Source of the DNA: Perca fluviatilis
Lineage: Eukaryota > Chordata > Actinopteri > Perciformes > Percidae
Reading direction: 5' to 3'
DNA: 64,000 nucleotides
Assembly (NCBI RefSeq): GCF_010015445.1
Contig: NC_053134.1
Coordinates: forward strand, 17,146,629-17,210,628
Shown: piece by piece, positions 1 to 13,799 of the stretch
Numbering within the stretch: the first letter of the stretch is position 1
How the letters are laid out: every line of letters begins with the position of its first letter
Notes under the pieces: generated by a model
The model's database searches: none
What the model was told of the DNA's origin: nothing
Seen by the model: only the letters and a program-made list of their open reading frames with translations
Made by a program: the position numbers and the translations under genes

Positions 1-105
1 CACTCTTTTTTGGCTTTTTGTGTCTTTTGTTTGGAATTGGCACCTGTCCCAGAAAAAGCCCCGTTCCTGCTCCGCCCTCCTGCTCCCCTTTCACTGGAGA
101 CTGCC

Positions 106-107
<2 letters not shown>

Positions 108-172
<65 letters not shown>
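108..172. repeat. (GA)n microsatellite
   Basis: A nearly pure GA run that creates spurious ER-repeat open frames. Confidence 0.95.
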
Positions 173-173
<1 letters not shown>

Positions 174-3100
174 CCTGAGGAAGAGAGGGTGGAGCAGAAA
201 ACCCAAAAGAGGGAGAGGTTTAGAGATGGAAAGGGTGAGGAAGGAGGAGGGCAAAGGAGATAAGAACACATGAAAATACACAAGAAATCATCTGCTGAAA
301 TCAAGATACATGCACAGGTAACATAAAATCAAGCAGCAAAAAACCTGCTGTCTTCGTCCTCACGAATCAAGAGAAAAGGAAGCATGGCGAGCAATCAAGA
401 GGCACGTGCTTGAAAAAAGCCTTCGCATCGCAGTAGCGCACAAACCAAAACCACGGATTCTACATTGACAACAACACAGAAGCAGCAAAAACTGACCAAA
501 TGCATGTGATCAGTGCCCGCGAAGTGAAGAAAATGGGTGTCCCGAAAAATGTATTCGCAAATAGCGCAGCAATGTCGAAGTAGGAGTAAAGCAAAGCCAC
601 TTGTTGCATGATATTGAGGAGCTCAGATCTTGCAGAGAGAAGCGAGTGCAGGCAGAGGGTTAAAATCCTGGGACTGGGAGTAGTAAAAAATCCCTCCCTC
701 TTTTGGCACAGACTAGCTAAAGGGGAGGGCCCGCCTGTAGAAATAGCAGCAGAGTGTTTTTCCCCTCTTTTTTTTTTCAGAGCTGCAGCGTCCCAGTCTA
801 CCCTCTTGCATGTGGCTGGGACCCAGGGAGAGAGGAGGAGAGTGATAGATAGAAAAAGAAGCAAGAGCCGAGAGGGGAGGGGGCGAGAGAGGGAGGGGAG
901 AAGAGCTGTGAGTGGAGGAGAAAGGGCTCAGCTGATGATGAAACAGGGACGTGTGGGAGTGTGTGCACACTACGCATTTGCATCACTGGCCCGACACGAC
1001 GTGCGCGTGCATGAGGCGGGGTAGGTGGGTAGGGGGGGGGGCACTTCTCCTTAGGAGGAGAGTCACAGCAAACGCACACTCACAAATGATTAAAAGGATT
1101 CTTGGACAACTTGCAACGGCTAACTTTGAGATTCATTGAAAAGATTAACGATTTATCTTTTCATTTCAGAGCTGTTGCTGCTTTGAGTTGTATATCAGAC
1201 ATTTGTCTTTAACATCTACTTCATTACAAAACGTCCAGGGGGCAACAGAAGCAATGGCGTTCCCCTAATAAAGGCCAAAAAAAGGTCTGGCATTATCACT
1301 GATGAATATCGTCTTGATTATTTTTCTCGACCACAGACATGTGTTATAAAAGCTAAGCATAATGAGTTGAACAGCTACACTGACTGTTTTGGCACGCAAT
1401 TACAGTCACCTAGGTGCGCCTGCAATGCCATGATTGCAACAGTGAACCATGCTGTAAAATCCTGGAATATTTACTGCAGTGTGCCCGCCATGTGCCATTA
1501 CTAGGCCACCCTCGCCTTGCTGCTATCTGCAGCAGCAGCAGCGGTCCTGCGTGCGAATAAGGAAAGGAGAAATGTCGGGCAGTAACCGAACGATAAAATG
1601 GACTCTGCTGATGACTCGTGTCCTGCTCCCTCCTTCCCCTCCCCTCCGCCTCCCCTTCAGTGTCCAGCCTATTCTGTCTCCCACCCTTTCTTGTCCTTTC
1701 AGTAGCACTGTTATAGCCTACAGTAATAAACAGCCCTGCTCTGAACAGCTAGTGTTAATTTAAGCCTGCAAGGAGGATCCTTTTTATATTTTTTTGTGCC
1801 AGATACCACCCCTGCTGTCTTTCTCTTTCTCCCTGTCTCATGCACACCTACCAACCTCTGCATCAGCCTGCTGAAGGTTATTCACAATCGTCCGGTTTCC
1901 ACGCGACTTCCCTCCCCGAAAACTCTGTGGCCAAAATGCTGTAATGCCCCTTAGCTGTTTGCAACAGAATCCCTCATGGCAGAAAAACAACTTCCTCTCT
2001 TTTGGACTTCATTCCCCTCCCCTCCGGTCTTCTCTTCCCCAAAAGAAACCTAGAACTCAGCACAGGCAAATTTTCCCTCTTTCTCCCCAAAGTAGCAGCC
2101 ACACAAAAGAGAGAGGAAAAAGGGAAAACTGTCCAAAAAACGACAGATCTCACATCATGGAGCACAGCTAGCTGGTCTTGATTTCAATCTGTCTTTATAG
2201 CTCACGCAGAGTGTAAAGGGGAATTGCCCACATTAAAACAAATAAAGGTGGGGAAACCTTTTTACACTCCACCGTTTTCATATGTGTGTGTTTTTTACTA
2301 CGGAGAAGAAGACGAAGACCAGAGCAAGTATGAGCGATAAAACAGCAAACTAATATGGCCGCTTGGTTAGTTGCAGTCTCTCCTTCCTCCTCACTCTCAG
2401 TCCTGGAGGCTGACAGAAAAGGCGTTACGCTGCTGTGTTTCCTTAGGAGAGAGAAAGAGAGAGAGAGAGAGACAGAGACAGAGAGCGAGTGCACTTGCCT
2501 AACTCTCCTCAGCCTCAAATGAAACTCAGGTTCCCTGTGTCTTGCTGCACCATTCACATATCAAAAACACACAATGTACGAACGCAAAACCTTGAGAAAA
2601 AATGAGCAAAAAATGAGTGAGACAAAAATCACATCAAATTACTACAGGGGTTTAACACAGGTAACCCATGATTTCACTGCACTTTGTCAAGCTATATAAA
2701 TGACTCATGTCCCTTGATGAGAAAAACAGATCGAGCACCAAACATTCATTAGATTGACCCTGTGACGTCACATCTCGCCACATCTTTGAACCAATTGCAC
2801 TGGCTGCAGGCATAAAACGCCACCACAACTGCATGCTGAATATTAATTAAACAATAGTGTAAACAAATGCATGTTTCGTCTGCAATTTCAAGAGACCCTT
2901 AGTCCTCCTTATCAATCTAAGACACCGTTTCTTCTAGTCAGTTGTTTACCATCTAACATGTGGCAGGAATTCAAAAAACTTGGCAGAGCCTGTTGCACCG
3001 TACGTCGCAGAGAGTTCACTTGAGGATACGACTCTGGTTTTGGCTCAGCTGCCAACTTCTGACACTGTAGCCCTCTGCGCGGCCTCGCCCCTGCAGGAGC

Positions 3101-3657
3101 GGCCTGCGTAATGCTGCCATTGATGAAACTCCAATATTAACAACCTCATTTATGGCACCTCCAAGAGTCCACAACCACAATTTTTTCATCAACCCCCATC
3201 ACCCCCAGGTTAAATCCAAGCAGTGCTCTACCTTTATATTCATTGTAAGTGTGTAAAAGCATATTGCCTTGCTGATATCTGATATGCATGTAAGTCATAT
3301 TTTAAAGTTCAGCATATTTGGAACACAGCAGGTAAAGAAAGAGAAGCTGCAGTAAAGTGATTAGGGTTTAACGACAATCTTTAAAAGATGGGGGGGAGGG
3401 GGGAATTAAATACAAAACAATATCAAATAAACCGACCGCAGTAAATGTGTCAGTGATTCACAACTCATGTTGCACAGTAGCAACACGGCACAGAATGTCT
3501 CAGAATCAAAATGAGTTAGGATTATGAGCTGAAACAATGGAGTTGTTGATTCAGTGCTCTTATCAGACCCCAGGCGTCTTCACATCCTTATTAATCATCC
3601 CATGGATCCAGTGCAACAAACAGGACCAATCAACATATACAGATCACATTAATAGTA

Positions 3658-3718
3658 CACACACAGACACACAGACACACACACACACAGACACACACAC
3701 ACACACAGACACACACAC
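3658..3718. repeat. (CA)n microsatellite, interrupted by AGACAC
   Basis: Dinucleotide run with regular G interruptions. Confidence 0.9.
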
Positions 3719-4265
3719 GTACGCTCAGTGCTGTACTGCCCTGGGACAAACAGTACTTGAGAAAAGTATGAGCCAAGATATTGTTAATACTCCGTGGTAA
3801 AAAAAAACAAAAAACATACAGTATAAATACAGAAAAAACATAACATGAATTGTAATTAAATAACAAATTATTTGTTTTTATATGAAGTTGAACAGATAAG
3901 CTAATAAGCAGCTCTCTCTTAAAGGAAATGTATCATTAGCAAAGCAAAAGAAAAACCATTGTGATCCATTTCTGCACCAAAAATGCTATTTCTTCAATGT
4001 ATTCATTGTAGCTTTAAGTCAGCAGCTAATAAAATGCAGTTAAATAAGTAGAACCACCTGGTAATGCCAGTAAAGAGAGATGTGACCCTCTCTGCGGTAG
4101 ATACTTCTGTGAATACATGACTTATTGCATTTAAAACGCCAAAGTTCGGGTCTTTTTTTTTACAAGCTTAAGAGGTTGTCCTGAATGGTAATAACTCAGA
4201 CGTATAACCCTAACTGTATTTACACCTTATAAGTTACAGTCATCTATACGTTCACACTCCGGCGA

Positions 4266-4296
<31 letters not shown>

Positions 4297-4303
4297 CACA
4301 CAC
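4266..4303. repeat. (CA)n microsatellite
   Basis: About 19 dinucleotides with one CG interruption. Confidence 0.9.
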
Positions 4304-7300
4304 TTCCTCTACTCTTCGGTGACCAGTGTGGCACGCCCGCTCCCTCTACAAGGTGGTCTAGTGAGGGGCCCCTCGGCAGCACGCGCCTTGACAACTTCTC
4401 TATTACAGCCGTGACCCCTAAGGTCAGTCTCTGAAGGGTTCTGAACAAAGGCCACGACCCCGGGGTCAGAAGTGTAATGCCGGGGGCAGGCCGGGGCCCC
4501 ACGGCAAAGGGAGCGTGCTGTTTGCTTTGAAAGGTAAGGATCACTAACACAGAGGCCTAATAAGGATTAAGGGGCCATCCCCTTTGGGATGTCACTCTGG
4601 GGCCTCATACATCAGTCTCTATTAACCTCCATGACCCCCGGTGGCCATTATGGGGCAGCGGGTCACAGTCACTCACGCTGAAGAGCTGTGAAACCCAACG
4701 ACGTATTCAACCTTTAACATGGGTGTTGCTGATTACATGGACAAATTGTTCTAAGAGTTAACGCCTTGTCACATAGGACACAGTTCTCCTTTTGAGGAGT
4801 TTTGCTTTTCCAGGCAGCTTTCATCTTGTTGCAGTAGTTGGTAGATTTCAGTTTGTAATAAGGCAACTTTAAGGTAAAAAGCCATTAGGTTATCTGTCTC
4901 AGTAATTAAACAAAAGCCTGACAGTCTTTAAAATAAATAAATCTCAACTGAAAATCATGTGAAAGCAATAGAATTTATTTTATGCACTCTGATAAAGAAC
5001 CAGAGAGAGTTTGGTAAAACTTTGACAGAATCAGGTGAGCAATAACCGAGAGGATAAAATCACAAAATGGAGGACAGGAGGAGACAACATGGCGGCCCGA
5101 GTGATGCAGTCACTCACACACTGCTTATAACTTGCCAAATCGCTACAAAAAGAATGTATGTTATACAACATATCTCTATACTGTAGACAAAAAAAGTTAT
5201 TTTTTAACAAATGCCAAAACAGAAAGCTACGCTGACTTGAATGTAGAAGATACAGATATGAACTCCTTTAGTCACTTTGGGACCAAATAGATACAAAGGT
5301 TAACCCTCTGCAGTCTGTCTAGGACAAGGTCTGTCTTTTTATTTTAATTCAATAATTAGTTCACATTATATTTCAGGATTTCTTCTTTTTGCTCAAAAGA
5401 TGTTGTTAGGGACAAATAAAGTATTTAAATTATTTCAAAGTTCAGAATAAGTATGAAATATAATTATTTCATGCCAGAATGAGAGAGAAAAAAAGAGTCT
5501 TAACTATTATAGCATTTCTTTCTCTCACATAATTGAAATAAAGTGAATACAAGCCAATACATTTATTTGAAAACCAAATATATACATCATATATATGCAT
5601 AAATACTAATCTTGATATAACTGTATCACTAAAATAGAGTCCAAATAAAGGCCACATTGTGAATAATTGGTCATGTAATGAGAGCTCGTTCAACCAGCAT
5701 TAAGTGCAGGAAAAAAGGAGGCAAATGTTTCAGTCAGGGATCAAAATGGGTTTTTTTTAAGCTCCGGATACATTTTTAAAAACGCTGAATGCATTTATGA
5801 ATTCATTTAAAAATTGGCTTGACAGAATATAGGACTTTGTTTAAAAGAAAAAGTAAAAAAAAAATTACATTATGTGATATAATAAGAGATTATGTTCGAT
5901 TTTAAAAAGGGACCCCTGCAAAAGGACATACTTTTATTCTGAAAAGATTCTGTATATTTCAATAACAAAATGATGATAATTTAGGTTTTCCTGCATTCTG
6001 CCGGAAAGACTTTCGTGATAAATTTAACTTTGAAATCTTTTCATAAACTTAACTCTGGGAAGTAATATGGCAAAACTGAAAATGTAATGTACTTATTTTC
6101 AAGCAAAGCTTCATCATGACTAAATGATTTAAATTCTAATTATTGTATAACATTTATGAAATGACAATTTTATAAAACTACTCAAGCTGCAGTTTCATTT
6201 GGAAACACTTAAAAATTAATGAGAATTTTCTCTCTGTTTGTTCAATTAAACATGTGATTGAAAAGGCTTTTCACCAGGATGTCAAATTCTTCTGAAACTT
6301 TAAATGTCTTAAGAAAGGTGGGATAATAAAAAGACATTATTGTTTTCAAATAAGTGGCTATCTGTGTACAAAGTCATTTGAGTTTCAGACTTTTCAGACA
6401 TTTTGGACGTGCAATTCAAAGATCATAATTTTCAAATGCAGCTATCATGACTGCAAGTTGCATCTATCTTATACATTTTTTATTATTTCACATTTGAAAC
6501 TGAGTATTAAATACATTATACATTTTCATCACTCTATAAATATGATTTTTAAAACTTGTATATTACAAATGCACAAGAGGGTAAAGTGGTGAAAGCCTAC
6601 AAGGTCAAAAAAAAACCTTCTCAAGTGTTTTTCGAACACCAGTTCACATTTATCAAGGGCACTAACTCAGCACTTTGATTCACATGTATTCCTTTGATAA
6701 TCATTAAGCCACTCACCTCTAAAAACCGAGCTTCTCTGCGTGGAGGGAGCCCTTTCGGCAGCAGAGCAGAGCAGAGCAGAGCAAAAGTTGGAAAAGAGGA
6801 GAGACGAAATCAACCTGCGCTCGTGAGAGACAAGTGTCCTACACAGCTTTTAAAACAGCCTAACCAACAACAAATCCCAAACAAGCAGCATTTTGAGAGC
6901 TTCACCTCCTTTATTGCAGCTCTTCTCGCATTAAAGTAAAGGCAGTGCTTATGGAGAATCATTGTCCTACTTTTAGTTAACCATGACACTCCCCTCTCTA
7001 GGTCACTTTGCAACTGTCAGTTTCTTTTAGTATTTATTTATTTTTTTTTAAGTTTGGTTTTTAATTTAACAGAATACACTGCCCATTTGAGGACATTCGA
7101 AAACGAAAATGTAACAATGAAACGCCATTCTGATCCTTGGCAAACAGGGCTTTCCCCCTTGTGATTTGAAATAAATGTGTGGAGCAAAAATTTAATTTAC
7201 AACAAACCTAACGCTGCAATTCTTGCTACCTTGGTCTTATTCAAGCTCGCATTAAATAGATTTTCATTATGAGGCATCGAAATATTCTTCAATGACACAG

Positions 7301-7545
7301 GAAAAATGCTCTGAATGCAAAGTCAAGTGCTCTCAAGGCTGCAACATTTCAGCTCAAACATTTGTGTCATTTTTGATCACACTGTTACTCTGGAGTAACT
7401 CGTTATTACAGTAATAATGCAAAAAAACTAAGGCAAATTATAAACTGCAGACATGCTAACAAGATAAATTAAAAATATATTATAGACACATTTTTGGATA
7501 TTTGAAACTTACCCCTCCTCTCCCCTCCTCCCAATACAAACACAA

Positions 7546-7652
<107 letters not shown>

Positions 7653-8126
7653 TCTCTCCTGATTCCCAGCTAATTGCTACTCACATTTCGGGGTCCATCC
7701 CGCATTAATAAATAATTATATTTGCAGCTCTAATCAAACATCAGCTTACATGCAGTTCTCTGGCATTCTCAGAGAGCGGTGCCACCTCTTAAAGGGTTCG
7801 GACCTGCTGTTGGTTTTAGTTTAATGCCACGTCACAGAGCCACTGCAGCGTAGATGGGCCTGCGTGACCTAGCTCGGCCCAGATAGAAGCTCTTCACACC
7901 CTAGCCCCCATCGCTAGACCGTACATGCACATTTCATACGAGGAAGGTGGTGCCATGTGAACCCATGTTTTATTTTACCTGCAACGTATCTGTCCTTCCT
8001 GTTATTTCCCTCTGTTCTTTTCTTATTTCCAAAAAATCTGCCATTTATCTGACTGCCAATTCAGCTGACTAAGGGTTCAGGAACACTACAAATAGAGTGT
8101 TTGTTTGATTTCATATCGAGCATGAG

Positions 8127-8131
<5 letters not shown>

Positions 8132-8186
<55 letters not shown>

Positions 8187-8204
8187 AACATTCCCAGACA
8201 GAGA

Positions 8205-8246
<42 letters not shown>

Positions 8247-8282
8247 GTGTACTGTATGTACTATATGTGTGTGTGTGTGTGA
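8132..8282. repeat. Paired (CA)n and (GT)n arrays in inverted arrangement
   Basis: (CA)n at 8132-8181, a spacer of about 26 bp, then (GT)n at 8207-8248 and again to 8282. The arrays are complementary and could fold. Confidence 0.9.
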
Positions 8283-11200
8283 GTGCGACTCAATGATCTA
8301 CTCGAGGACATCCACGTAGCACACTAAAATAGAAAAATGAAGATTGGTAATAGGTCGGAGCGTCTCCTAACTGACACAGCTGCCGAGTCTTGATGCTAGT
8401 GATTTATCTTTAATTGGATTTTACAGAGGGATCTCCCAGTGGGTTTCGGCGGTCTCATTTCTGAACTGTCCCTACAACCTTATGCAGAACGTACAGACAA
8501 ATAAGCAAAGTGGGCCTGGCAGTAAACAGAATTATTGTTTTGCAAATCTATACAGCCGCACAGAAAATATTTATCTGCATATTTTTACATATATTTAATG
8601 TGAAAACACTGAACACTCGCCCCCCCATTCATGGCTGACCTCAATATTAACTCCAAATCATTGTTAAAAATGAAGCCCTGATCCAGTTCTTCAAACAATT
8701 TATTGCATTCATTTTGCTTAAAGTATGAGTCTATAAATATTACACTAGATTAATTAAATATATTTTCTAAGGGAAGTTTCTACTAAATGAAATGTCCAGA
8801 GAAATACCAAACAAGTAAATCACTAGCTCTTACTTAAAAAAAAAAAAAAAGTGTTGTTTTTTCCCCCTCAAAGTATTAAACCACGATGGTGTCTACTGCA
8901 GTGTGCAGTCTAGTGAGAGGGAAAAAGAGACGCTGGCTCTCAGGGGTTAAGATGCTAGCAGTCATGTGCCTGTCGGCTGCAACAAAAGCCTGCCTATGTA
9001 GGGTGCATACAGATGGAGCGAGGTCCTTTGTGTGCAGCGTTTCACACGTCGCAGCCTAGGAACTGCCAGGTCTGGCTCTCTGGGCCTGGCTACAGGCCTA
9101 ACTAGCAGCTTGTAACACCTGACGCTGGGCTCTCACTTTGCTTTTTTTTTGCTTGGGACGCAAGTGCAGCAAGTTTTGATAAGATAATGGAATAGAAGTC
9201 CAAATAGAGGGTCACACAGCTCAACACAAACAATCACTACAAAATACAGCAGAGCACGGCGCTGTAGCCAGGCGAGCTCAAATCAGCATGACAGGAGCAA
9301 TTGTAAGCATGTCTCCCACTCAGGTCTGTCAGAAAATATTAGATTTTTCCCTCCTCTGCTGTCTGTCAAATATCCCTTTAAAAATGCTCTTCAATATAAA
9401 TACAACCAGTCCAAGTTTTAATCATGTGTACAGTTGTGCATGATGTGTACATAGTTTTGTATCCTACTATATACACCGTGTCTGTGTGTGTCTGCATATT
9501 CTGCTATATTTATGCTATGTGCGCCAAGTCTCTAAGGCAAGTCCCTTATAGTGTACATATTGGCGTACACAGTGATTAAACTAGCTAATGCCTGGAACAA
9601 GCTTTAAAATGGTAGTACAGACCGTCAAAAGCAAGAAACCCATGGGTTTGAAAATGTTTTTTTTCTATAGAAATGATTCGTCTGCCCTCAAAAAAAAAAA
9701 CTTTCTGTATACATATATTAGGTGTGCAGGGCATTCATAAAGTAAGCACTTCCTATCTGTGTACAAGCCAAAACTACAAATTGTCATTGAAAACTAATCT
9801 TTCTTTTTTCTTGAGCTTTACATGGTCTATTTAATATTTTCAATAATGCAAGTTTATTTCATTGAGAAGGATTACACAAATGTGAATTATGCTGTTGATG
9901 CAAACAAATCCAGACGTATACAGCACAAATGAGATGTTGCAAAATAAAATCCATACTGCTACGCCTGCATTTAAAGCAACAAAGATTTGACCTTGAATAG
10001 GGCATTAAGTTTCATTCTGCACTACATGTATATATTATATACACATAACTCTGCAGTGCAAGGTCACAGTGATAAATTATATATAATTTTGTGTCACGCT
10101 GTTTGCTGAAGATTATATTTTGATAAAGCCGCACTGTAAATAGAAAAAGTGATAAAAGGCTGAAGGTGATTGTTTGATATTATTGTACTGTATTCATAAA
10201 AGTAGACGTCTGACACTACAGTTTCAGTTTTGTTCTGTAGTATTCTATAGTATATTCACTTGAGATGAGGTGGAAGCTCTTAACCAGAGTAATTGAGTAG
10301 GTGGGGGGTTTGCTTCCCTGCCTGAGGACCCTTCAGCAGCACACCTGGCTGCTATGCGAATACAGCCTTTGACATTTTAAACGGAGGACAATCTCACTGA
10401 GCATTAGGGCACCCTGCTGCCCTGACTGCACTTAAAACCCACATAATATGGATAGAAATGCTGTGGACCAGTATTATTCTATTATTTCAAGTACATAGCC
10501 CGCTGCTTGCAGTAAGTTAACATAACATGTTTAAAAACCTTACTTAAGTATTTCGTCGATACAAAATTACTTGATCACTGTGCTGTTAGTTTTAGATTGT
10601 GAAAGCCCAAACCCAGCCACATGAGTGACAGAAACAACACTCCGAAGAAACCCTCAGGTTAGTGTGAGAACCATAAAAAGTCAATTCTGCTATCCATCCA
10701 AAAATCACAATACATTTTTAATGAGATGTTTTTCTGTTCTCTTTGGATATATATAGGCTTGCTGGCACAAAAACAACAGTTTTACAATGTTAGGACGAAA
10801 AGTGGGTATAATGGTTTACCTAAAAGCACTTTTGCACAAATTAGCAAGCTAGTAATTAGACATATGAAATTGTTGGAATGTGCTTAGAAGCTCATATAGA
10901 GCTAATAACATATATTAGAAACATAATTGAAAGATTTTCTGTCCTAGCAGTCACTGCACTGGATAATTGCAGGTTAGGGTTAGCTGTTACTTTAAAAGAT
11001 ATGTGCACTGCTAGCCCTAAGTTAGTTTGACATATTTAAGCTAACAGCTTCCTTTAATTTTCAATAGTAAAGCTAACAATGCTACAAAGTTTTTTGTTTG
11101 TATCTAAATACAAAACAGAAGACTTTTTACTCCCCAATGTGTCCATCTCCTAATGAAGAGAATTAACAAACTAAAAGCTCTTCAAATACACATTTATAAA

Positions 11201-11407
11201 TGTCACAATGGTCATTTATCATGCCATCACACTTGTTTTGAAACCGGTGAGTTGCAATTAGCTCCCACATATCGTCACGTATTGTTCTTCCCCATGTTAC
11301 ACATTTTATTAAGAGTGTAAATACTCCAGGATTGGGAAATTAAACTCTGCAGGCCAGACACAAATGTGTAGGTATGTAATGTATGTGTAAAAGTCTCTCT
11401 TTCTTTT

Positions 11408-11532
<125 letters not shown>

Positions 11533-11927
11533 AAACCCTCTTTGTCAAACAAACTACTGCTTTAAATGTATGTCAATTAAACCTTTGTCAGCACAGTCTG
11601 AAGAGTATTTACATATACATGCACACATGTATAGAAACCACATGCTTGAGTTACATACTACCAGGACAAGCTGGCCAGGCACCTGACAACCAAAGCGATG
11701 GAGGAGACGTGACGGAGGGAGGGAAAAAAAAGGTACCCTGGCGTGTTAGTTTTCTGCCAGGGAGTCCCTATTGACCTGTTAAACCTTTGTGACTGGAACA
11801 AATGCAAATGGCGCTGACTTGTTCACAAAAAATACTAAAGGCCTATTCAAATGAGGCCCCGGGCCACAATGCAGCAGTGGCCGAGCCCTCTGTGTAGGCA
11901 GGGCAGCCCCCAGTCACAGAGAGAAGA

Positions 11928-11953
11928 GAGAGACAGACAGACAGACAGACAGA
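11928..11953. repeat. (GACA)n microsatellite
   Basis: About five to six tetranucleotide units after a short GA run. Confidence 0.85.
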
Positions 11954-13799
11954 TTCTTTTAGCCATTGCACAGTTCAATTTGGTTGTCTGGTGGAGAGCA
12001 ACCATCCACTCTCATTACTTCTCCTTCGTGAACACAGACACACACTTAAGATAAAGTTAAACCTCTGTAGTAATTTAGGCCTTCTCGCAAACAATGTTCC
12101 ACTGCTATGAACTTTATTTCATAATTACCTTGTATGTAATACTTTGCAATTGGGCGTCAGCGGATCTGACTGTTATAAAGCATGACACCAGCCTTGCTTG
12201 ATAATCACTGCTTTATCCAACTTGGCTTTCGCAGGGATACTCAGTGCGTCCCTATGGCTAACATCTTATCCTACTTTTTAATTCTGTCCATGGGGTATAG
12301 AAAAGGAAATGAAGAAAGGGACCAAGTGGAAAAGAGAGGAGACCGGCGTGGGGGATGAGGGGGAACAAGTGACCCCAATAGATAGATTTTGTGTCAATGT
12401 CAAAAAAACTAAAACGTGAGAAAGGTGTTTACATGCCACAGAAATGGAAGAGAGCCAGACAACCCAACTGAGGTTTTCATTAATCAGAGTATGAGCTATT
12501 CAAACTGAGATATGAGATTTGTATGCGTCAACCCACAACTGGGTTAACTGGGTTACAAAAACAAAATTCTTCAGCATGTAAACGTAGTCATGATGCTAAA
12601 AATGAATGCAGTCAAGGCACTGTGGGAGGCTCTGGGATGAAAATATTTATTAAAATGCCAAACAAACCACCTTTAAATTAAATTTGACATGTATGTACAA
12701 GTATGTGCGGGGCAGAGACTCAGTTCTGTGCTCACTTGACTGTAAATGTGACACAAGGATACTGTTTCAGTAAAACACAAATCTTCATCCAATACTAAAA
12801 TAATAAGCCTTTTTTAACAGTATACAGCACAATAGGCCCTTGGAGGTCAAGGAGGGCTTTCTTGTTCCATCTCCTCTCTCCAAATAAGATATTAGTTGGA
12901 GACCGAAGATGGCTCAAACCAGCACATCTGGACAACACCTGATCTGAGGCATGCTGTCTACTGGACCTCCACTAAACTGGTGGTCTATCAAATGAAGGGT
13001 TTTATTTCAAAAGCAGGGTGTATTGAGAGGTAAACCAACTGCCCTAACTCACTTTATCTGAATCCAATACACTGTAAATGTGTAGAAACTAAATGCATAG
13101 TATTAATTTGATGGACAAAATATTACATTTACATAACATTATATTTCTCTGACTCATTTTACTCTAGTTTCCTTTGTAATTGGCTTAATGACTTATAATA
13201 ATAATGAATCTTGTCTAGGTTCACCTGATTATATTTTGGAAACTGTATTTAATATTGTCGAAATGCAGTATTGAACTGCCTAAAGCACCAACCTCCATGT
13301 GTCACAATGGCATCCAAGTCTGTTTTTTTTCTCCTGCCTTATACAAATTCTCCTGTTGTTTTGAGATCCGAGATAGTCCCACCTACCCTGCAGTAGCCCG
13401 TTTCTGCCATTCCCCATCATCTGACCTCCCCTGCCCACCTGCACACCTGTTCCGACATCCCCATCAGCCCAGTAACATATAATGTATACCGGCCCACTTC
13501 CATTCATTCCCAGGCAGATTGTTTACTGAGCTTCTGCCTTAGCATTTCAGCCACTTTCTCCACCTGGGTTTTGTCTGTTATAACCCCCTGCCTGGCTTTT
13601 GGACTTCTGCTCTCTAGCCTGTTCCCATATTATCCAACACACAGCCAAAACAATATTTTGGTGGTTTTGACTTGTGCCTGTGTGGTACTTTCTATTATAC
13701 AAGTCTCAGAGCCAGGCTTTACAGTATGATCACGCCCATAAAAACCCACTCAACTCCAATTCTCCGATTCATTGTGGGGGACATGCAGGATATCTGTGC

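Noticed and set aside
5103..5160. 25-bp candidate minus-strand microexon with a good acceptor and GTGAGT donor
   Set aside because: Too short to judge; no partner exon and no recognisable peptide.
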